A DNA stretch of 64,000 bases from Pseudomonas sp. MYb327 (GCF_040438925.1 NZ_CP159258.1:434001-498000); one strand, 5' to 3'; shown: positions 38,311 to 47,698, counted from the stretch's first letter. Notes: generated by a model from the sequence alone, not told the origin. Program-made: numbers and translations.

Positions 38311-38529
38311 TTACTCTGAGGTATTGTTCAACACCTGTTCATGGGCAACACGCAATACCTGAATGGCATTCGACAAATGGGGAAAGCCAACCCAGCGGTA
38401 ATGTTCACCCTCAAGTAAACCAACCGTCGCACTTTCAACCAAAGCGGCCGAGTCTATTCCGCTGGCAACCACAGCTCCAATAAACGCAACAAGTGCCTGC
38501 TCAAGTGCAATTTCGCGATCAGTCACCAT
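38311..38529 (-). CDS. Small conserved protein (72 aa)
   Basis: Start at 38529 (MVTDREIALEQALVAFIGAV) supported by AAGGAGAG 5 bases upstream. It looks all-helical, with EALVAFIGAVVASGID and LSNAIQVLRVAHEQV segments. Of a kind seen as single-gene units in Pseudomonas; no function known. Confidence 0.6.
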   Translation of the reverse strand: MVTDREIALEQALVAFIGAVVASGIDSAALVESATVGLLEGEHYRWVGFPHLSNAIQVLRVAHEQVLNNTSE

Positions 38530-38772
38530 ACATCTCTCCTTGAACCATCTCCTTGTCAAGCGGTGAGATTAATAACTCACTTGCAGTCATTTCGCCACTA
38601 CTTTCTGTCGCATTTGGCGAGGCTAATGAAATTCAAGCTCAGCGGCGACCAGTTAGGGCTGAAGGTCATTGAAAATTAGGCGTACAAGAAAGTGAATGGC
38701 TCCAAGTCCTCCAGTTATTTCTCACCTATGCTGTTGGCATTCTTGACCAATTAGATGAATTGGGGGTGCTAG

Positions 38773-39369
38773 ATGCGTCTTGTGAGAAAGGCTGCGGTGC
38801 TGCTTATAGTCGGGGTTGTAGGAACAGTTTGTGCACAAGAAATGCCGAGAGAGGCACAACCCTGTGTCGCCTGTCATGGCGAACATGGTTTGGGCACAGC
38901 CAAAGGCCCGATGCTCGCAGGACTGTCGAAGGAATACATTTACGCACAGATTGGGCACTTCATTTCTGGGCGGCGCAGCAACATACAGATGAGCCCAATG
39001 GCTCAGGGCTATACCGACCCTCAACTGCGTGAACCCGTGGCAGCCTATTTCGCTGCCCAAGGGAAACAACCGCAATTGCAGTTGCGAGGACAGCGTCAGC
39101 CTAAGTCGCTCGCGGAGCAGCTCTACTATCAGGGTGACCCCACACGGGATATACCTGCTTGCTTTAGCTGCCATGGGCCGGCCGCAGTGGGAGGAGGCCC
39201 CTTCCCGCGTCTCGCTGGGCAGCAGGCGGATTACCTGGGTGCGCAATTAGTAGCTTGGCAGAAGGGCGAGCGAAGTGGTGACCCGGATAACATGATGGGC
39301 ACCATCGCCAATCGTTTGAGCGGAAAAGATATTCAGGCGCTAGCTAGCTATCTGTCGTCTATTCGGTGA
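38773..39369 (+). CDS. Diheme c-type cytochrome, TsdB/c4-like
   Basis: A 198-aa periplasmic protein: signal peptide to VCAQE, two class I haem domains with CVACHGEHG (near C31) and CFSCHGPAAVGGGPFPRLAG (near C131), ending in DIQALASYLSSIR. TsdB, the electron-accepting diheme partner of thiosulfate dehydrogenase TsdA in P. stutzeri, has this build, and a TsdA-like gene follows after 10 bp. It would take electrons from TsdA and pass them to terminal oxidases. Cytochrome c4 is the alternative name for the same fold. Confidence 0.75.
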   Translation: MRLVRKAAVLLIVGVVGTVCAQEMPREAQPCVACHGEHGLGTAKGPMLAGLSKEYIYAQIGHFISGRRSNIQMSPMAQGYTDPQLREPVAAYFAAQGKQPQLQLRGQRQPKSLAEQLYYQGDPTRDIPACFSCHGPAAVGGGPFPRLAGQQADYLGAQLVAWQKGERSGDPDNMMGTIANRLSGKDIQALASYLSSIR

Positions 39370-39379
39370 GGAAACAGTC

Positions 39380-40435
39380 ATGAGATTTGCCAAACTCAGG
39401 CAGGTGATACTGCTCTGCAGTGTACTTCCGAATCTAGTCCTGGGCGCCTATCCGGACATGCAAGATGAAATTGCAGCCCAGCCCAAAGCGGCTGACCTGC
39501 ACTATTTCACGCCGCGTGACCTGTCGCGTATTCCCAACGACGCTTTTGGTGACAAGGTGCGCAAGGGATACGAGCTGTTTGTCGATACCCAGCAACTCAA
39601 GGGTCGTTATGTTGGCAATACGCTCAATTGCACCAACTGTCATTTGGATGCCGGTACAAAAGCCTATGCCGCGCCAATGTGGGCTGCCTATTTAGCCTAC
39701 CCAGCGTTTCGCAAAAAGGATAACCGGGTGAGCAATTTTGCAGAGCGCATCCAAGGCTGCTTCAATTATTCGATGAATGGAAAAGCTCCAGCTATTGGTT
39801 CCCCCGAGTTGGTGGCTATGTCCGCTTATTCATATTGGTTACTAATGGGTGGGTTGCTCGATATGTACGGCATGCGGGACAAGCCCGTGCCCGAACTCAA
39901 CGACACGCGACTTCAACTGGGTGGGAGAGACGACTCGTTCGTCCTTCCTGGGCCACTGACAGGTCAAGTCAAGCTGGCCGGGCGCGAGCACATGCCGGGC
40001 CGCGCATTTGCTGCTCTGCAGGAACCAACCCAGCCAGCGTCTCCCTTACGTGGAAAACAGGTCTACGCCCAGCACTGCGCGGTGTGTCATGGTGAACAAG
40101 GCCAAGGGCGCTTGATGGCCGGCGTCCCCGTCATCCCTGCACTCTGGGGGCCGGAGTCCTACAACTGGGGAGCCGGAATGCATAGGGTCAATACTGCCGC
40201 CACTTTCATTTTCGAAAACATGCCGCTGGGCAAGGGGGTGCAACTCGATGTTCAGCAGGCCTGGGATGTGGCGGCGTTCATGAATAGCCGCGAACGACCG
40301 CAGGATCCCCGATTTGACGGTGACCTATCAAGAACCACCAAAGCGTTTCATGACTCGGATCAGGGCTATTACGGTAAGACCGTTGACGGTGCGCCGCTGG
40401 GAAGTCAGGCATTCCCTGCCGGGATCCAGCCCTAG
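39380..40435 (+). CDS. tsdA: TsdA-like thiosulfate dehydrogenase (diheme cytochrome c)
   Basis: A 351-aa periplasmic protein with signal peptide (to LGAYP), haem 1 site CTNCHLDAGTK (C84, C87, H88), haem 2 site CAVCHGEQGQG (C233, C236, H237). The sequence ERIQGCFNYSMNGKA carries C127, at the place of the cysteine that ligates haem 1 iron in TsdA; YVGNTLNC and NRVSNFAERI fit the family too. TsdA joins two thiosulfates to tetrathionate, releasing two electrons. Pairing with a TsdB-like gene supports the call. It would add thiosulfate oxidation to a locus rich in sulfatases, though the two are 8 kb apart. Confidence 0.75.
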   Translation: MRFAKLRQVILLCSVLPNLVLGAYPDMQDEIAAQPKAADLHYFTPRDLSRIPNDAFGDKVRKGYELFVDTQQLKGRYVGNTLNCTNCHLDAGTKAYAAPMWAAYLAYPAFRKKDNRVSNFAERIQGCFNYSMNGKAPAIGSPELVAMSAYSYWLLMGGLLDMYGMRDKPVPELNDTRLQLGGRDDSFVLPGPLTGQVKLAGREHMPGRAFAALQEPTQPASPLRGKQVYAQHCAVCHGEQGQGRLMAGVPVIPALWGPESYNWGAGMHRVNTAATFIFENMPLGKGVQLDVQQAWDVAAFMNSRERPQDPRFDGDLSRTTKAFHDSDQGYYGKTVDGAPLGSQAFPAGIQP

Positions 40436-40548
40436 TAGGCGGGAGTCGTAGAGGAGTCATCGAGATGACGGGGAACTGCTCGATTAATAATCGAGAATCG
40501 GAATATCGATAAGGCACATGCCCGATGCACAGCCGCTCGTAAACAGGT

Positions 40549-42201
40549 TCAGCCCTGCGCAGTGATACTGGCTTTGCTTTGGAACATGGCGGTATCGGCC
40601 TTGAACATCAGCTCGTCGAGGTATTCACCATCTTCCGGGTACAGCGCCACGCCAAGGCTGGCACTGACCTTGATCTGGCTGTTTTTCCAAGGAATGGCCA
40701 AGGCGATGGCCTTGCAGATTTCCTGGGTGACACGCTGGATATCGCTACTGTGATGCGCGCCGTCGAGCAACACGACGAATTCGTCCCCGCCCATGCGCGC
40801 GGCTATTTCGAACTCGCGAATATTGGATTTTATGGCCCAAGCCGCGTGGATCAGGATGGCATCGCCCGCCTGGTGGCCGAAACGGTCATTGACCTGCTTA
40901 AAGTTGTTCAGATCGATATAGCACAGCGCCAGGTGCTCCCCACAACGCTCGGCGTTGAGCAGCTTCTGAGTAGCGAAGGGGATAAAACTGTTGCGATTGG
41001 GCAAACCAGTCAGGCTGTCATTGAAAGCCAGTTTGCGTACTTCTTCTTCGGCCTGTTTGCGTAACTTGATCTCGTTGTGCAGGCGGCGCTGGGCCCTCAA
41101 CAGAATCAGGGTGAGCATCAGCGCCAGCGCGCAGCCAATGCTGATCAGGACAATAATTTTGCGCAGTCGCTCAAGCTGTGGCGGATTAGGATCATAGATG
41201 AAGTCCTTCAGACCTTCGATATTGCTGACCATGCCCAGTTCGAGGAAGTCTTCAGCCATACGTTGCCAGCGCCCGGGGTTCATGTGGCCGATCTCGATCA
41301 GGTCGGGTAGCACCAGCGCCCGCATGGCTTGAGCTTCGAACTGCAGGTGTGCGCGGCTTTTCTTCACCGAATACTGATTGAGCAGCAGGTCTATGATTTG
41401 CTCGGGGTTGTCCATCGCATAGCGCCAACCACGCAGACTGGCGCGGCGGAAGGCCTCGGCCCGTTGTGGATGATCGTCAATCTCGCCCTGGCTGGTGAAT
41501 AAGATGTCGCTGTAGAAGTCGATCCCGTAGGTGATGGGCGCGATAATGTTGTAGTCGATGCCGCGCTGTTGCAGGTAGAAGGGCTCGTTGGTCAGGTAGG
41601 AGTTGAAGGCCGTCACTTTGTCGTTGGCCAGATCCTCGACTTTAAAACTGCTGGGTAGCAATTGCAGTTTATCGAGGGCTATACCCTCGTGGCGAAACAT
41701 GGCCAGAAACTCGGCATCGGTCTGTGCATCCATCAGCATCACCGGCTTGCTGATCAGATCATGCACGGAGTGAACACCTTTGTCGGCGCGAGCCAGGAGC
41801 ACTGAGGGGGAGTGTTGAAAAATCACCGCCAGCGCCACCAAGGGCTTGCCCTGCAAACGTGCGTAGAGCAATTCGCTGTTGGCTTCGCCGTACTGGGCGC
41901 GCCCGGAGAGCACTTCTTCGACCGGTGTGATGCTGGGGCCACCTTCGTGTAGGCGCACCTCCAGACCTTCTTCGCGGTAATAGCCCTGGGCGATGGCGGC
42001 GTAGTAGCCAGCGAACTGGAACTGATGTTTCCAACGTAGCTGGACGTCAATCACCTGTACGTCGTCATTCTGTTGGGTGACGGGGTTTGCCCACGCGGCC
42101 TGACCTGAGAGCAGCACGAAGAACAGCAGTCGACGCAGACGAGTCGACAAGGCTCTCTCCGGCTGGCGTGGCGTGATAGAGCAGCAACAGAGACTGGGCA
42201 T
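40549..42201 (-). CDS. NMT1/SsuA-like sensor fused to a GGDEF domain
   Basis: About 550 aa. A signal anchor (RRLLFFVLLSGQAAWANP) leads to a periplasmic binding domain of the NMT1/thiamine-pyrimidine-precursor type (VQLRWKHQFQFAGYYAAIAQ, LSGRAQYGEANSELL). Then come a transmembrane helix (IIVLISIGCALALMLTLILL), a short coiled segment and a diguanylate cyclase domain with FNDSLTGLPNRNSF and the active site RMGGDEFVVL. It most likely converts binding of a small periplasmic ligand into c-di-GMP. Start at 42201 is the more plausible Met; 42267 is possible. Convergent with tsdA. Confidence 0.82.
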   Translation of the reverse strand: MPSLCCCSITPRQPERALSTRLRRLLFFVLLSGQAAWANPVTQQNDDVQVIDVQLRWKHQFQFAGYYAAIAQGYYREEGLEVRLHEGGPSITPVEEVLSGRAQYGEANSELLYARLQGKPLVALAVIFQHSPSVLLARADKGVHSVHDLISKPVMLMDAQTDAEFLAMFRHEGIALDKLQLLPSSFKVEDLANDKVTAFNSYLTNEPFYLQQRGIDYNIIAPITYGIDFYSDILFTSQGEIDDHPQRAEAFRRASLRGWRYAMDNPEQIIDLLLNQYSVKKSRAHLQFEAQAMRALVLPDLIEIGHMNPGRWQRMAEDFLELGMVSNIEGLKDFIYDPNPPQLERLRKIIVLISIGCALALMLTLILLRAQRRLHNEIKLRKQAEEEVRKLAFNDSLTGLPNRNSFIPFATQKLLNAERCGEHLALCYIDLNNFKQVNDRFGHQAGDAILIHAAWAIKSNIREFEIAARMGGDEFVVLLDGAHHSSDIQRVTQEICKAIALAIPWKNSQIKVSASLGVALYPEDGEYLDELMFKADTAMFQSKASITAQG

Positions 42202-42541
42202 GGTGGTCGTCCGTGAGTCGCGGTTATTGCTTAGGGTGCGGGACTTCGTGTGGCATTGTGGCATCACTTATGCGGTACCAGCAATCACGTGTCGGGATAA
42301 GAAAAACGGCTTCTACGGTTCCCCGAGTTCTGCACGAAAGCGACCTTCACCTCATCGATTGAAATTTTGAAGCGCTCGAACTCCAGGCTCTAGGTAAAGG
42401 AGTAGCGGTTGAGGCGTGCAAGCTGGTGAAACAACTAATATGCGACCTTATGCGTGCGACCGCTGTTGGCCGAGAGTGTGTAAAAACGCCTGCGCGAACC
42501 CTTGCTATGATTTCTGAGGATTTCATCGCAGGGAACCGCCC

Positions 42542-42586
42542 ATGAAGCGCTTTATCCAAGGTGAACAGTACGCGGAAATGAAATGA
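42542..42586 (+). pseudogene. IS1182-type transposase N-terminal stub
   Basis: MKRFIQGEQYAEMK and TGA. MKRFI(Q/E)GE is the invariant head of IS1182-group transposases in Pseudomonas, and the sequence before it (42480-42541, with CGCAGGGAACCGCCC) resembles the left end of such elements. Everything after the first 8 codons is lost. The rest of 42202-42681 holds no gene. Confidence 0.5.
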
Positions 42587-42681
42587 AATTCTTCTGGACT
42601 ACACTCGATGAGTAGTTGTAGCCCACGCGCATGTTGGACAGGACATGTGAACTCTTTGCTTCAAAAGAGAGCGACTCATTT

Positions 42682-44655
42682 ATGGACAGCCCCTCCAATC
42701 CAAAGAGCACCCTAAATCCGCCGGTGTTCTATACCAGCGCGATTCTGATTTTGTTGTTGGTTCTTTACACCGTCGTCTTTCAGGTCGAAGCCCAGACTCA
42801 GTTCGATCACATACAGCGCTGGATCAATACTAATGCCAGTTGGTTTTATATCTTGGCTGTCGCCCTGATTCTGATCAGCGTGGTGTTTCTTGCCGTGAGT
42901 CGCTATGGGGATATCAAGTTGGGGCCGGATCACAGCGAGCCGGATTATCGCAATAGCAGTTGGTTTGCCATGCTGTTTTCCGCAGGCATGGGCATCGGCT
43001 TGATGTTTTTTGGGGTGGCTGAGCCGGTCATGCATTTCACCAGCCCGCCAGTGGGCGAGGGTGGCACAGTCGCCGCAGCGCGCGAAGCGATGAAAATCAC
43101 TTTCTTTCACTGGGGCCTGCACGCCTGGGCGATCTACGCAATGGTTGCGTTGATCCTGGCCTATTTCAGCTTTCGCAATGGCCTGCCACTGACCTTGCGC
43201 TCGGCGTTATATCCGTTGATTGGCGAGCGAATCTACGGCCCGATTGGTCATGCCGTGGATGTATTTGCCATCCTCGGTACCGTGTTTGGTGTGGCGACTT
43301 CGTTGGGTTATGGCGTGCTACAGATCAACAGTGGTTTCCATCACTTGTTCGGCCTGCCTGTGAACACCACGGTTCAGGTCATATTGATCACGGCGACTTG
43401 CGCGCTCGCAACGCTGTCGGTCGCCAGCGGACTGGACAAGGGGATCCGCATACTGTCCGAGATCAACCTCGGGTTGGCCGTAGTGCTAATGATCTTTGTA
43501 CTGTTGCTGGGGCCGACGGTTTTTCTGCTTCAGGCTTACGTGCAAAACACTGGCGCGTATTTGTCAGACATCGTGAACAAGACATTCAACTTGTACGCCT
43601 ACGAACCCACCGACTGGATCGGTGGATGGACGCTGTTGTATTGGGGCTGGTGGCTGTCTTGGTCACCGTTTGTGGGGTTGTTTATTGCTCGCATATCGCG
43701 CGGTAGAACCATTCGCGAATTTGTCTGTGGTGTCCTCTTCGTACCGGCCGGCTTTACGTTGTTGTGGATGACAATATTCGGCGATTCGGCAATCCATATG
43801 ATTCTCAACGAGGGCGTCACAGAGTTGGCGAAGGTGATTGATCAGGACAGTTCGCTGGCGTTATTTGCCTTTCTAGAGCATTTCCCTTTTTCCGGTTTGA
43901 TCTCGATGCTGGCAGTCCTGATGGTGGTGGTGTTTTTCGTCACCTCCGCCGATTCGGGGGCACTGGTGGTCGACATGCTGGCGTCGTCCGGGCATGACCA
44001 CTCTCCATTATGGCAGCGCATTTTCTGGTCGGTGACGATCGGAATAGTGGCCATTGCACTGCTGCTGGCCAATGGGTTGAAGGCACTGCAGACCGCAACG
44101 ATCGCCAGTGCCTTGCCGTTCTCGATCATTCTGCTGGCGTCCATATGGGGTTTGTTCAAGGCGCTCAGTCTGGACGCTACCCGCCGTGGGCTGCGCAACC
44201 AGGCGTTGCCTGGGCTGCATAACACCCGCCACCCTCATGGCGGATGGCAGCGGCGATTGCGCGGTATTGCGATGCGTCCCCGACGTGCCCATGTCAATCG
44301 CTTCATCACCGAGGTGGTCAAACCCGCTTGTGAAGAGGTGGCTGGCGAATTGCGCAAGCAGGGTTATGAGGTCACGGTGAATGAGTCCGAGGGTGGCAGT
44401 GTGGTATTGGAGTTGTTGCAGGCAGGGGAAGGGCGCTTCCTCTATGAAGTACGCCCGCGTGCGTTCACCAGCCCGAGTTTCGTGGTTGGTGATAGCGAGG
44501 ATGGCTCTGACGCCCGCAAATACTTTCGCGCTGAAGTCCACCTGCGAGAAGGGGGGCAGGACTACGACATCATGGGCTGGAGCCGTGAGGACGTGATCGG
44601 CGATATCCTCAATCAGTACGAACGTTATTTGCACTATCTGCATCTGGTGCGCTGA
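42682..44655 (+). CDS. betT: BCCT family choline transporter BetT
   Basis: A 657-aa protein with twelve helices and the BCCT signature GGWTLLYWGWWLSWSPFVGL followed by FIARISRGRTIREF, plus MGIGLMFFGVAEPVMHF. The long cytoplasmic C-terminal part (about 150 aa, CEEVAGELRKQGYEVTVNES and EVHLREGGQDYDIMGWSRED) is characteristic of BetT-type choline carriers, where it senses osmotic stress. It drives sodium- or proton-coupled choline uptake. Start ATG 42682 (MDSPSNPKSTLNPPVFYTSA) fits relatives better than the upstream Met at 42631. Single gene. Confidence 0.9.
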   Translation: MDSPSNPKSTLNPPVFYTSAILILLLVLYTVVFQVEAQTQFDHIQRWINTNASWFYILAVALILISVVFLAVSRYGDIKLGPDHSEPDYRNSSWFAMLFSAGMGIGLMFFGVAEPVMHFTSPPVGEGGTVAAAREAMKITFFHWGLHAWAIYAMVALILAYFSFRNGLPLTLRSALYPLIGERIYGPIGHAVDVFAILGTVFGVATSLGYGVLQINSGFHHLFGLPVNTTVQVILITATCALATLSVASGLDKGIRILSEINLGLAVVLMIFVLLLGPTVFLLQAYVQNTGAYLSDIVNKTFNLYAYEPTDWIGGWTLLYWGWWLSWSPFVGLFIARISRGRTIREFVCGVLFVPAGFTLLWMTIFGDSAIHMILNEGVTELAKVIDQDSSLALFAFLEHFPFSGLISMLAVLMVVVFFVTSADSGALVVDMLASSGHDHSPLWQRIFWSVTIGIVAIALLLANGLKALQTATIASALPFSIILLASIWGLFKALSLDATRRGLRNQALPGLHNTRHPHGGWQRRLRGIAMRPRRAHVNRFITEVVKPACEEVAGELRKQGYEVTVNESEGGSVVLELLQAGEGRFLYEVRPRAFTSPSFVVGDSEDGSDARKYFRAEVHLREGGQDYDIMGWSREDVIGDILNQYERYLHYLHLVR

Positions 44656-44807
44656 GCTCAGCCGCTATGAACCCCGGCACAATAATGCGACTGCTGAGTA
44701 GGTCTTTATCAATGGCAATGAAAGATCAGTACTCTGACGGCCACTTTTTCCGATACCAACGTTCGAACTGGTAAATACCGATGAAACATTCTTCAATGGA
44801 GATGTAA

Positions 44808-45170
44808 ATGGCATCAGGGCAAGGTCTTTGCGCGGCTGTACGCTTTTCCCTGGGGTTGAACCAAGATTTTATTATCGCTGCCATTGCACCCTGTGCCGCA
44901 AGCTGGCCGGGGTCGGCCATAATGTCGCCACGCTAGTCAAGGTTCCAGACTTTTGTTGAGAAGCAGAGCAGGATGCGATCACCTGTCAGCACAAACGTAG
45001 CGGGTAGAGAAACGATTTTTGCTCACGATGTGGTTCGACCGTGCCGAGTGCTATTCACTAGACGCCTTGCTTCTGGATCCCGCTTGGCCTTCCAGATGGC
45101 GAACTGGACATAGAGTGTGTTGAGATTTCTGCACCGATGACGCTATGCCACGGGATGAGCAACGCAAAAA
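44808..45170 (+). pseudogene. GFA-domain (glutathione-dependent formaldehyde-activating-like) pseudogene
   Basis: ATG 44808 with GGAG upstream gives MASGQGLCAAVRFSLG. After a one-base shift the frame reads VEPRFYYRCHCTLCRKLAGV, GHNVATLVKVPDFC, then stops TGA (44957), TAG (45005) and TAG (45059) amid EAEQDAITCQHKRSG and RNDFCSRCGSTVPS. The CHCxxCRK and FCSRCGS zinc motifs are those of GFA proteins. So one frameshift and three nonsense codons: clearly dead. Confidence 0.78.
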
Positions 45171-45472
45171 AAACCGTTGCGTAGCGTCGGATTTACTTGA
45201 GTTTCTTCTACATGAACCAGATCAACAATGTTTGATTCGGGAAGTTGATCAGCATAGGGAAACAAGCGATCCAAGCATTTTCACACAGCCTGGGCCGATA
45301 ACTATCTATTCATCGCTTAGCGGGATAATCCGCAGCTCATATTCGAACGACAAGCGGTCGTACTACTCACCGATTGATTGATCCAAATTAATGTACAGCC
45401 GGTTATGCATTGACCTGAATGCGATGTGCCAACAAACTTTTCTTCTCTTTTTTCTTTCTAGAGGTCTGCCTG
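45171..45472. other. Intergenic region
   Basis: Upstream spacer of the glycine-zipper gene; no open frame, repeat or RNA gene that I can support. Confidence 0.4.
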
Positions 45473-45904
45473 ATGCGTAAAGTATTATCTTTCGTTGTAC
45501 TAAGCCTTCTTGTATCGCAGTACTCCTTCGCCAGCGAAACCAGCAACACGGCTATCGGTGGCGGTGTCGGTGGCGCCCTTGGTAGCGTCGTCGGTCAGGC
45601 TGTGGGAGGGAGCACTGGCGCTGCGATTGGAGCCGGCGTAGGTGGCGCGGCTGGGGGCGCAATGACCGCGAAGAGTGGCAAGAAGACCGAGTCAGCTATT
45701 GGCGGGGGGCTCGGTGCAGCGGGTGGACAGGTAATCGGCAACAGTGTCGGTGGTTCCACCGGTGGCTTGATCGGCGCTGGACTGGGCGGCGCAGCAGGTG
45801 GTGCTATCGGCAACAATATGGCCGATGACAACGACCACCACGATTCCGATTACAAGCATAAAAATAAGTACAAGAATAAACATAGACACAAGCATGACGA
45901 TTGA
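45473..45904 (+). CDS. Glycine-zipper envelope protein (143 aa)
   Basis: Signal peptide MRKVLSFVVLSLLVSQYSFA, then long glycine-zipper repeats (GGGVGGALGSVVGQAVGG, GAAIGAGVGGAAGG, and again later), and a histidine/lysine-rich tail (DDNDHHDSDYKHKNKYKNKH). Two near-identical zipper halves suggest internal duplication. Start at 45473 is set by AGAGG 8 bases before. Such proteins associate with the outer membrane; the His-rich tail could bind metal ions. Function inferred only. Confidence 0.75.
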   Translation: MRKVLSFVVLSLLVSQYSFASETSNTAIGGGVGGALGSVVGQAVGGSTGAAIGAGVGGAAGGAMTAKSGKKTESAIGGGLGAAGGQVIGNSVGGSTGGLIGAGLGGAAGGAIGNNMADDNDHHDSDYKHKNKYKNKHRHKHDD

Positions 45905-46096
45905 TCTTGGATTCCGAGACTGAACATTGGACGCATTCTTTGAAAAGGGGGGGGACGTAGATTTCTCCCTATTGATCGGCTATCAGGCGGTGGCATTCAT
46001 TTCTGCGTCTTACAGCAGCGACGTGATATCGCGGCATTGCCAAGCCACTCGCGGGCGCCAGGTTACTGGCGGTGCTTCCATTTGGTGTGCGTGCAC

Positions 46097-46516
46097 CTAC
46101 TTCGTGGGTATGCCGCTTTGCAGCACGAATATGCAGCCTAGCCCAATCAGGATGGCGCTGCTCACGCAAGGTACCAAACGTTGGAAGCCTGTCGCCGAGA
46201 ATGGGCCGCGAAGTAGCGAAGCGCCTGGCACTGCCATCACGTCAGCCAGGGAAAAGACCAGGTTGACGAAGTTGCTAATCAACAGAAATTGCAGCCATAC
46301 CGACGCGGCGCTGGTGGCATCGACGAATTGCGGTAGAAAGGTCAGAAAAAACAATGCCGTTTTCGGGTTGAGCACTTCCACTACCACGCTGTCGCGCAAA
46401 ACCCCCAGCTTTCGTAGCGGCTCTGCCGTCACGGGTTGGCGACTATTGATGATCATCCCGCCCCCCAACCAGACCAGATAATCGACGCCGGCCAGGCGAA
46501 TCACGTCGATCGCCAT
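46097..46516 (-). pseudogene. LysE/RhtB-type exporter, N-terminally truncated
   Basis: The frame carries VDYLVWLGGGMI, LRDSVVVEVLNPKTALFFLT and FLPQFVDATSAASVWLQFLL, the middle and C-terminal part of LysE/RhtB amino-acid exporters (NPKxxLFFL is the family mark). The first two helices are absent and no signal for translation start is evident before MAIDVIRLAG. Length 139 aa against about 205 normally. Bases 45905-46096 hold nothing else. Confidence 0.7.
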
Positions 46517-46550
46517 TGGTGCTGCCTGAAGCAGTGCGGATAGCCGACTG

Positions 46551-46760
46551 TCATTCTGGTGCCATCAGCACCGCGAGCGACATATTGATGAACTCTTCAT
46601 TCTTGCTGATTGTGTCCAAAGCACCGCGTACGTTGCCGGCGACCTCCGCTGATCCGCGCTGTTCGACCCAGAGCGTGAGTTCCATGATTGCTGCTTCAAG
46701 AGCCAATTGATTTTGGTTGATTTTGAAGAGTACGGCAGGGAGTAAGTCTGCATTCGACAT
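46551..46760 (-). CDS. Small helical protein, copy A (69 aa)
   Basis: MSNADLLPAVLFKINQNQLA is followed by LEAAIMELTLWVEQRGSAEV and GNVRGALDTISKNEEFINMS. It is about 90% identical to the 48873-49082 protein (differences at S/P2, AV/SL, T/S, V/I, A/T, K/M, S/T and A/S). GGTATCCCGATG region gives a modest ribosome site. Both copies flank a cluster of small genes. A family of short helical Pseudomonas proteins without known role. Confidence 0.7.
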   Translation of the reverse strand: MSNADLLPAVLFKINQNQLALEAAIMELTLWVEQRGSAEVAGNVRGALDTISKNEEFINMSLAVLMAPE

Positions 46761-46905
46761 CGGGATACCTCCATAGAAAGAGGTCAGCGTAGCAGGCGGG
46801 TGTTATTCCTATTCGAGCCGCATGGGAGCTCAGGGCAATGCTCCTATGATAGAAACCAGGTCTCTGGGCGCAACAGCGTGGAGGCGAGTGAGACATCGCA
46901 TCGGC

Positions 46906-47106
46906 TCAGTGGGCACTAGGCGATGCATGCATCAACTGAATCGGATGCTCGGCATTCAAGTTTGAGCAAACCGCCTCTGCCTCAGGCCTCGCTTTGAACA
47001 CTCCATGCTTGCTAGCTGAGCCTCCCTCAACAAGATCGACGACCCTGTATCGCTTGCTGCCATCGTCCAGTGTGGTGGTCTCGATCACTCTGAATCTTGG
47101 GTGCAT
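46906..47106 (-). CDS. Small conserved protein (66 aa), intact member
   Basis: Start at 47106 (MHPRFRVIETTTLDDGSKRY) supported by GGAAAG 6 bases before; the 15 codons upstream are not conserved in the decayed copy at 19633-19788. Body RVVDLVEGGSASKHGVFKAR then PEAEAVCSNLNAE. A beta-strand pair plus one helix is suggested. No function known; found as a stand-alone gene. Confidence 0.65.
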   Translation of the reverse strand: MHPRFRVIETTTLDDGSKRYRVVDLVEGGSASKHGVFKARPEAEAVCSNLNAEHPIQLMHASPSAH

Positions 47107-47452
47107 GGTTGCTTTCCGTGCATGAGATTGGTGTCCTACAAGTACCCGCAAAAGGAGACGACTTCAAGAACGGGACGGGCTTCAGCTGAGACAATTTATT
47201 ACAGTGCAATGCACTCGCCTTTGCGGGAAGGCCGGCTCAGCAGTAGGTGGTGTGAGGATGCATTTTTCTTAAGGTCGCTGCTTCGGGCCGGCGGGCCCGG
47301 CTGAGTCAGCTTGAATGACGTCGGGGGCACTGACCAGAGACGGTAGTATGGTGCTGTCATCGATCAAACCGACCCTGCCTATTGAGCAACTGCTCGTTGT
47401 ATCCCGCAAAACCAAACACCAATCAAGAACTTGCTGAGACGAAGGATTAGAG
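47107..47452. other. Intergenic region
   Basis: Divergent spacer of 346 bases between two small genes. No repeat, RNA gene or credible frame; promoters expected but not identified. Confidence 0.4.
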
Positions 47453-47698
47453 ATGGAATGTACTTTTACCCTGACGTACCAATTGCTGTCTGACGACAAA
47501 GATATGGATGCGATTATGGATCGCTTGGCGGAAGCAGGCTGTGATGATGCTTTGGTTGGAGTCGGACAGCCAGGTCGCCTGGCATTGGAGTTTGTCCGTG
47601 AAGCAGCCTCTGCACATGACGCAATAGAGGGCGCCATAGAAGACCTGCGCCGAGCCTTACCTAACGCACGCTTGATCGAGGCAGCACTCGCTCTATGA
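47453..47698 (+). CDS. Small acidic conserved protein (81 aa)
   Basis: MECTFTLTYQLLSDDKDMDA, then IMDRLAEAGCDDALVGVGQP and RLALEFVREAASAHDAIEGA. The pattern (FTLxYxL-D, LAEAGCDDALVG, GxPGRLxLEFxREA) is that of small proteins usually encoded just before an HTH DNA-binding protein and treated as part of a two-gene regulatory or antitoxin-like unit. No such partner follows here. Start supported by AAGGATTAGAG just upstream. Confidence 0.65.
   Translation: MECTFTLTYQLLSDDKDMDAIMDRLAEAGCDDALVGVGQPGRLALEFVREAASAHDAIEGAIEDLRRALPNARLIEAALAL

Noticed and set aside
38722..39246. 174-codon minus-strand frame
   Set aside because: Opposite the diheme cytochrome with two CxxCH sites.
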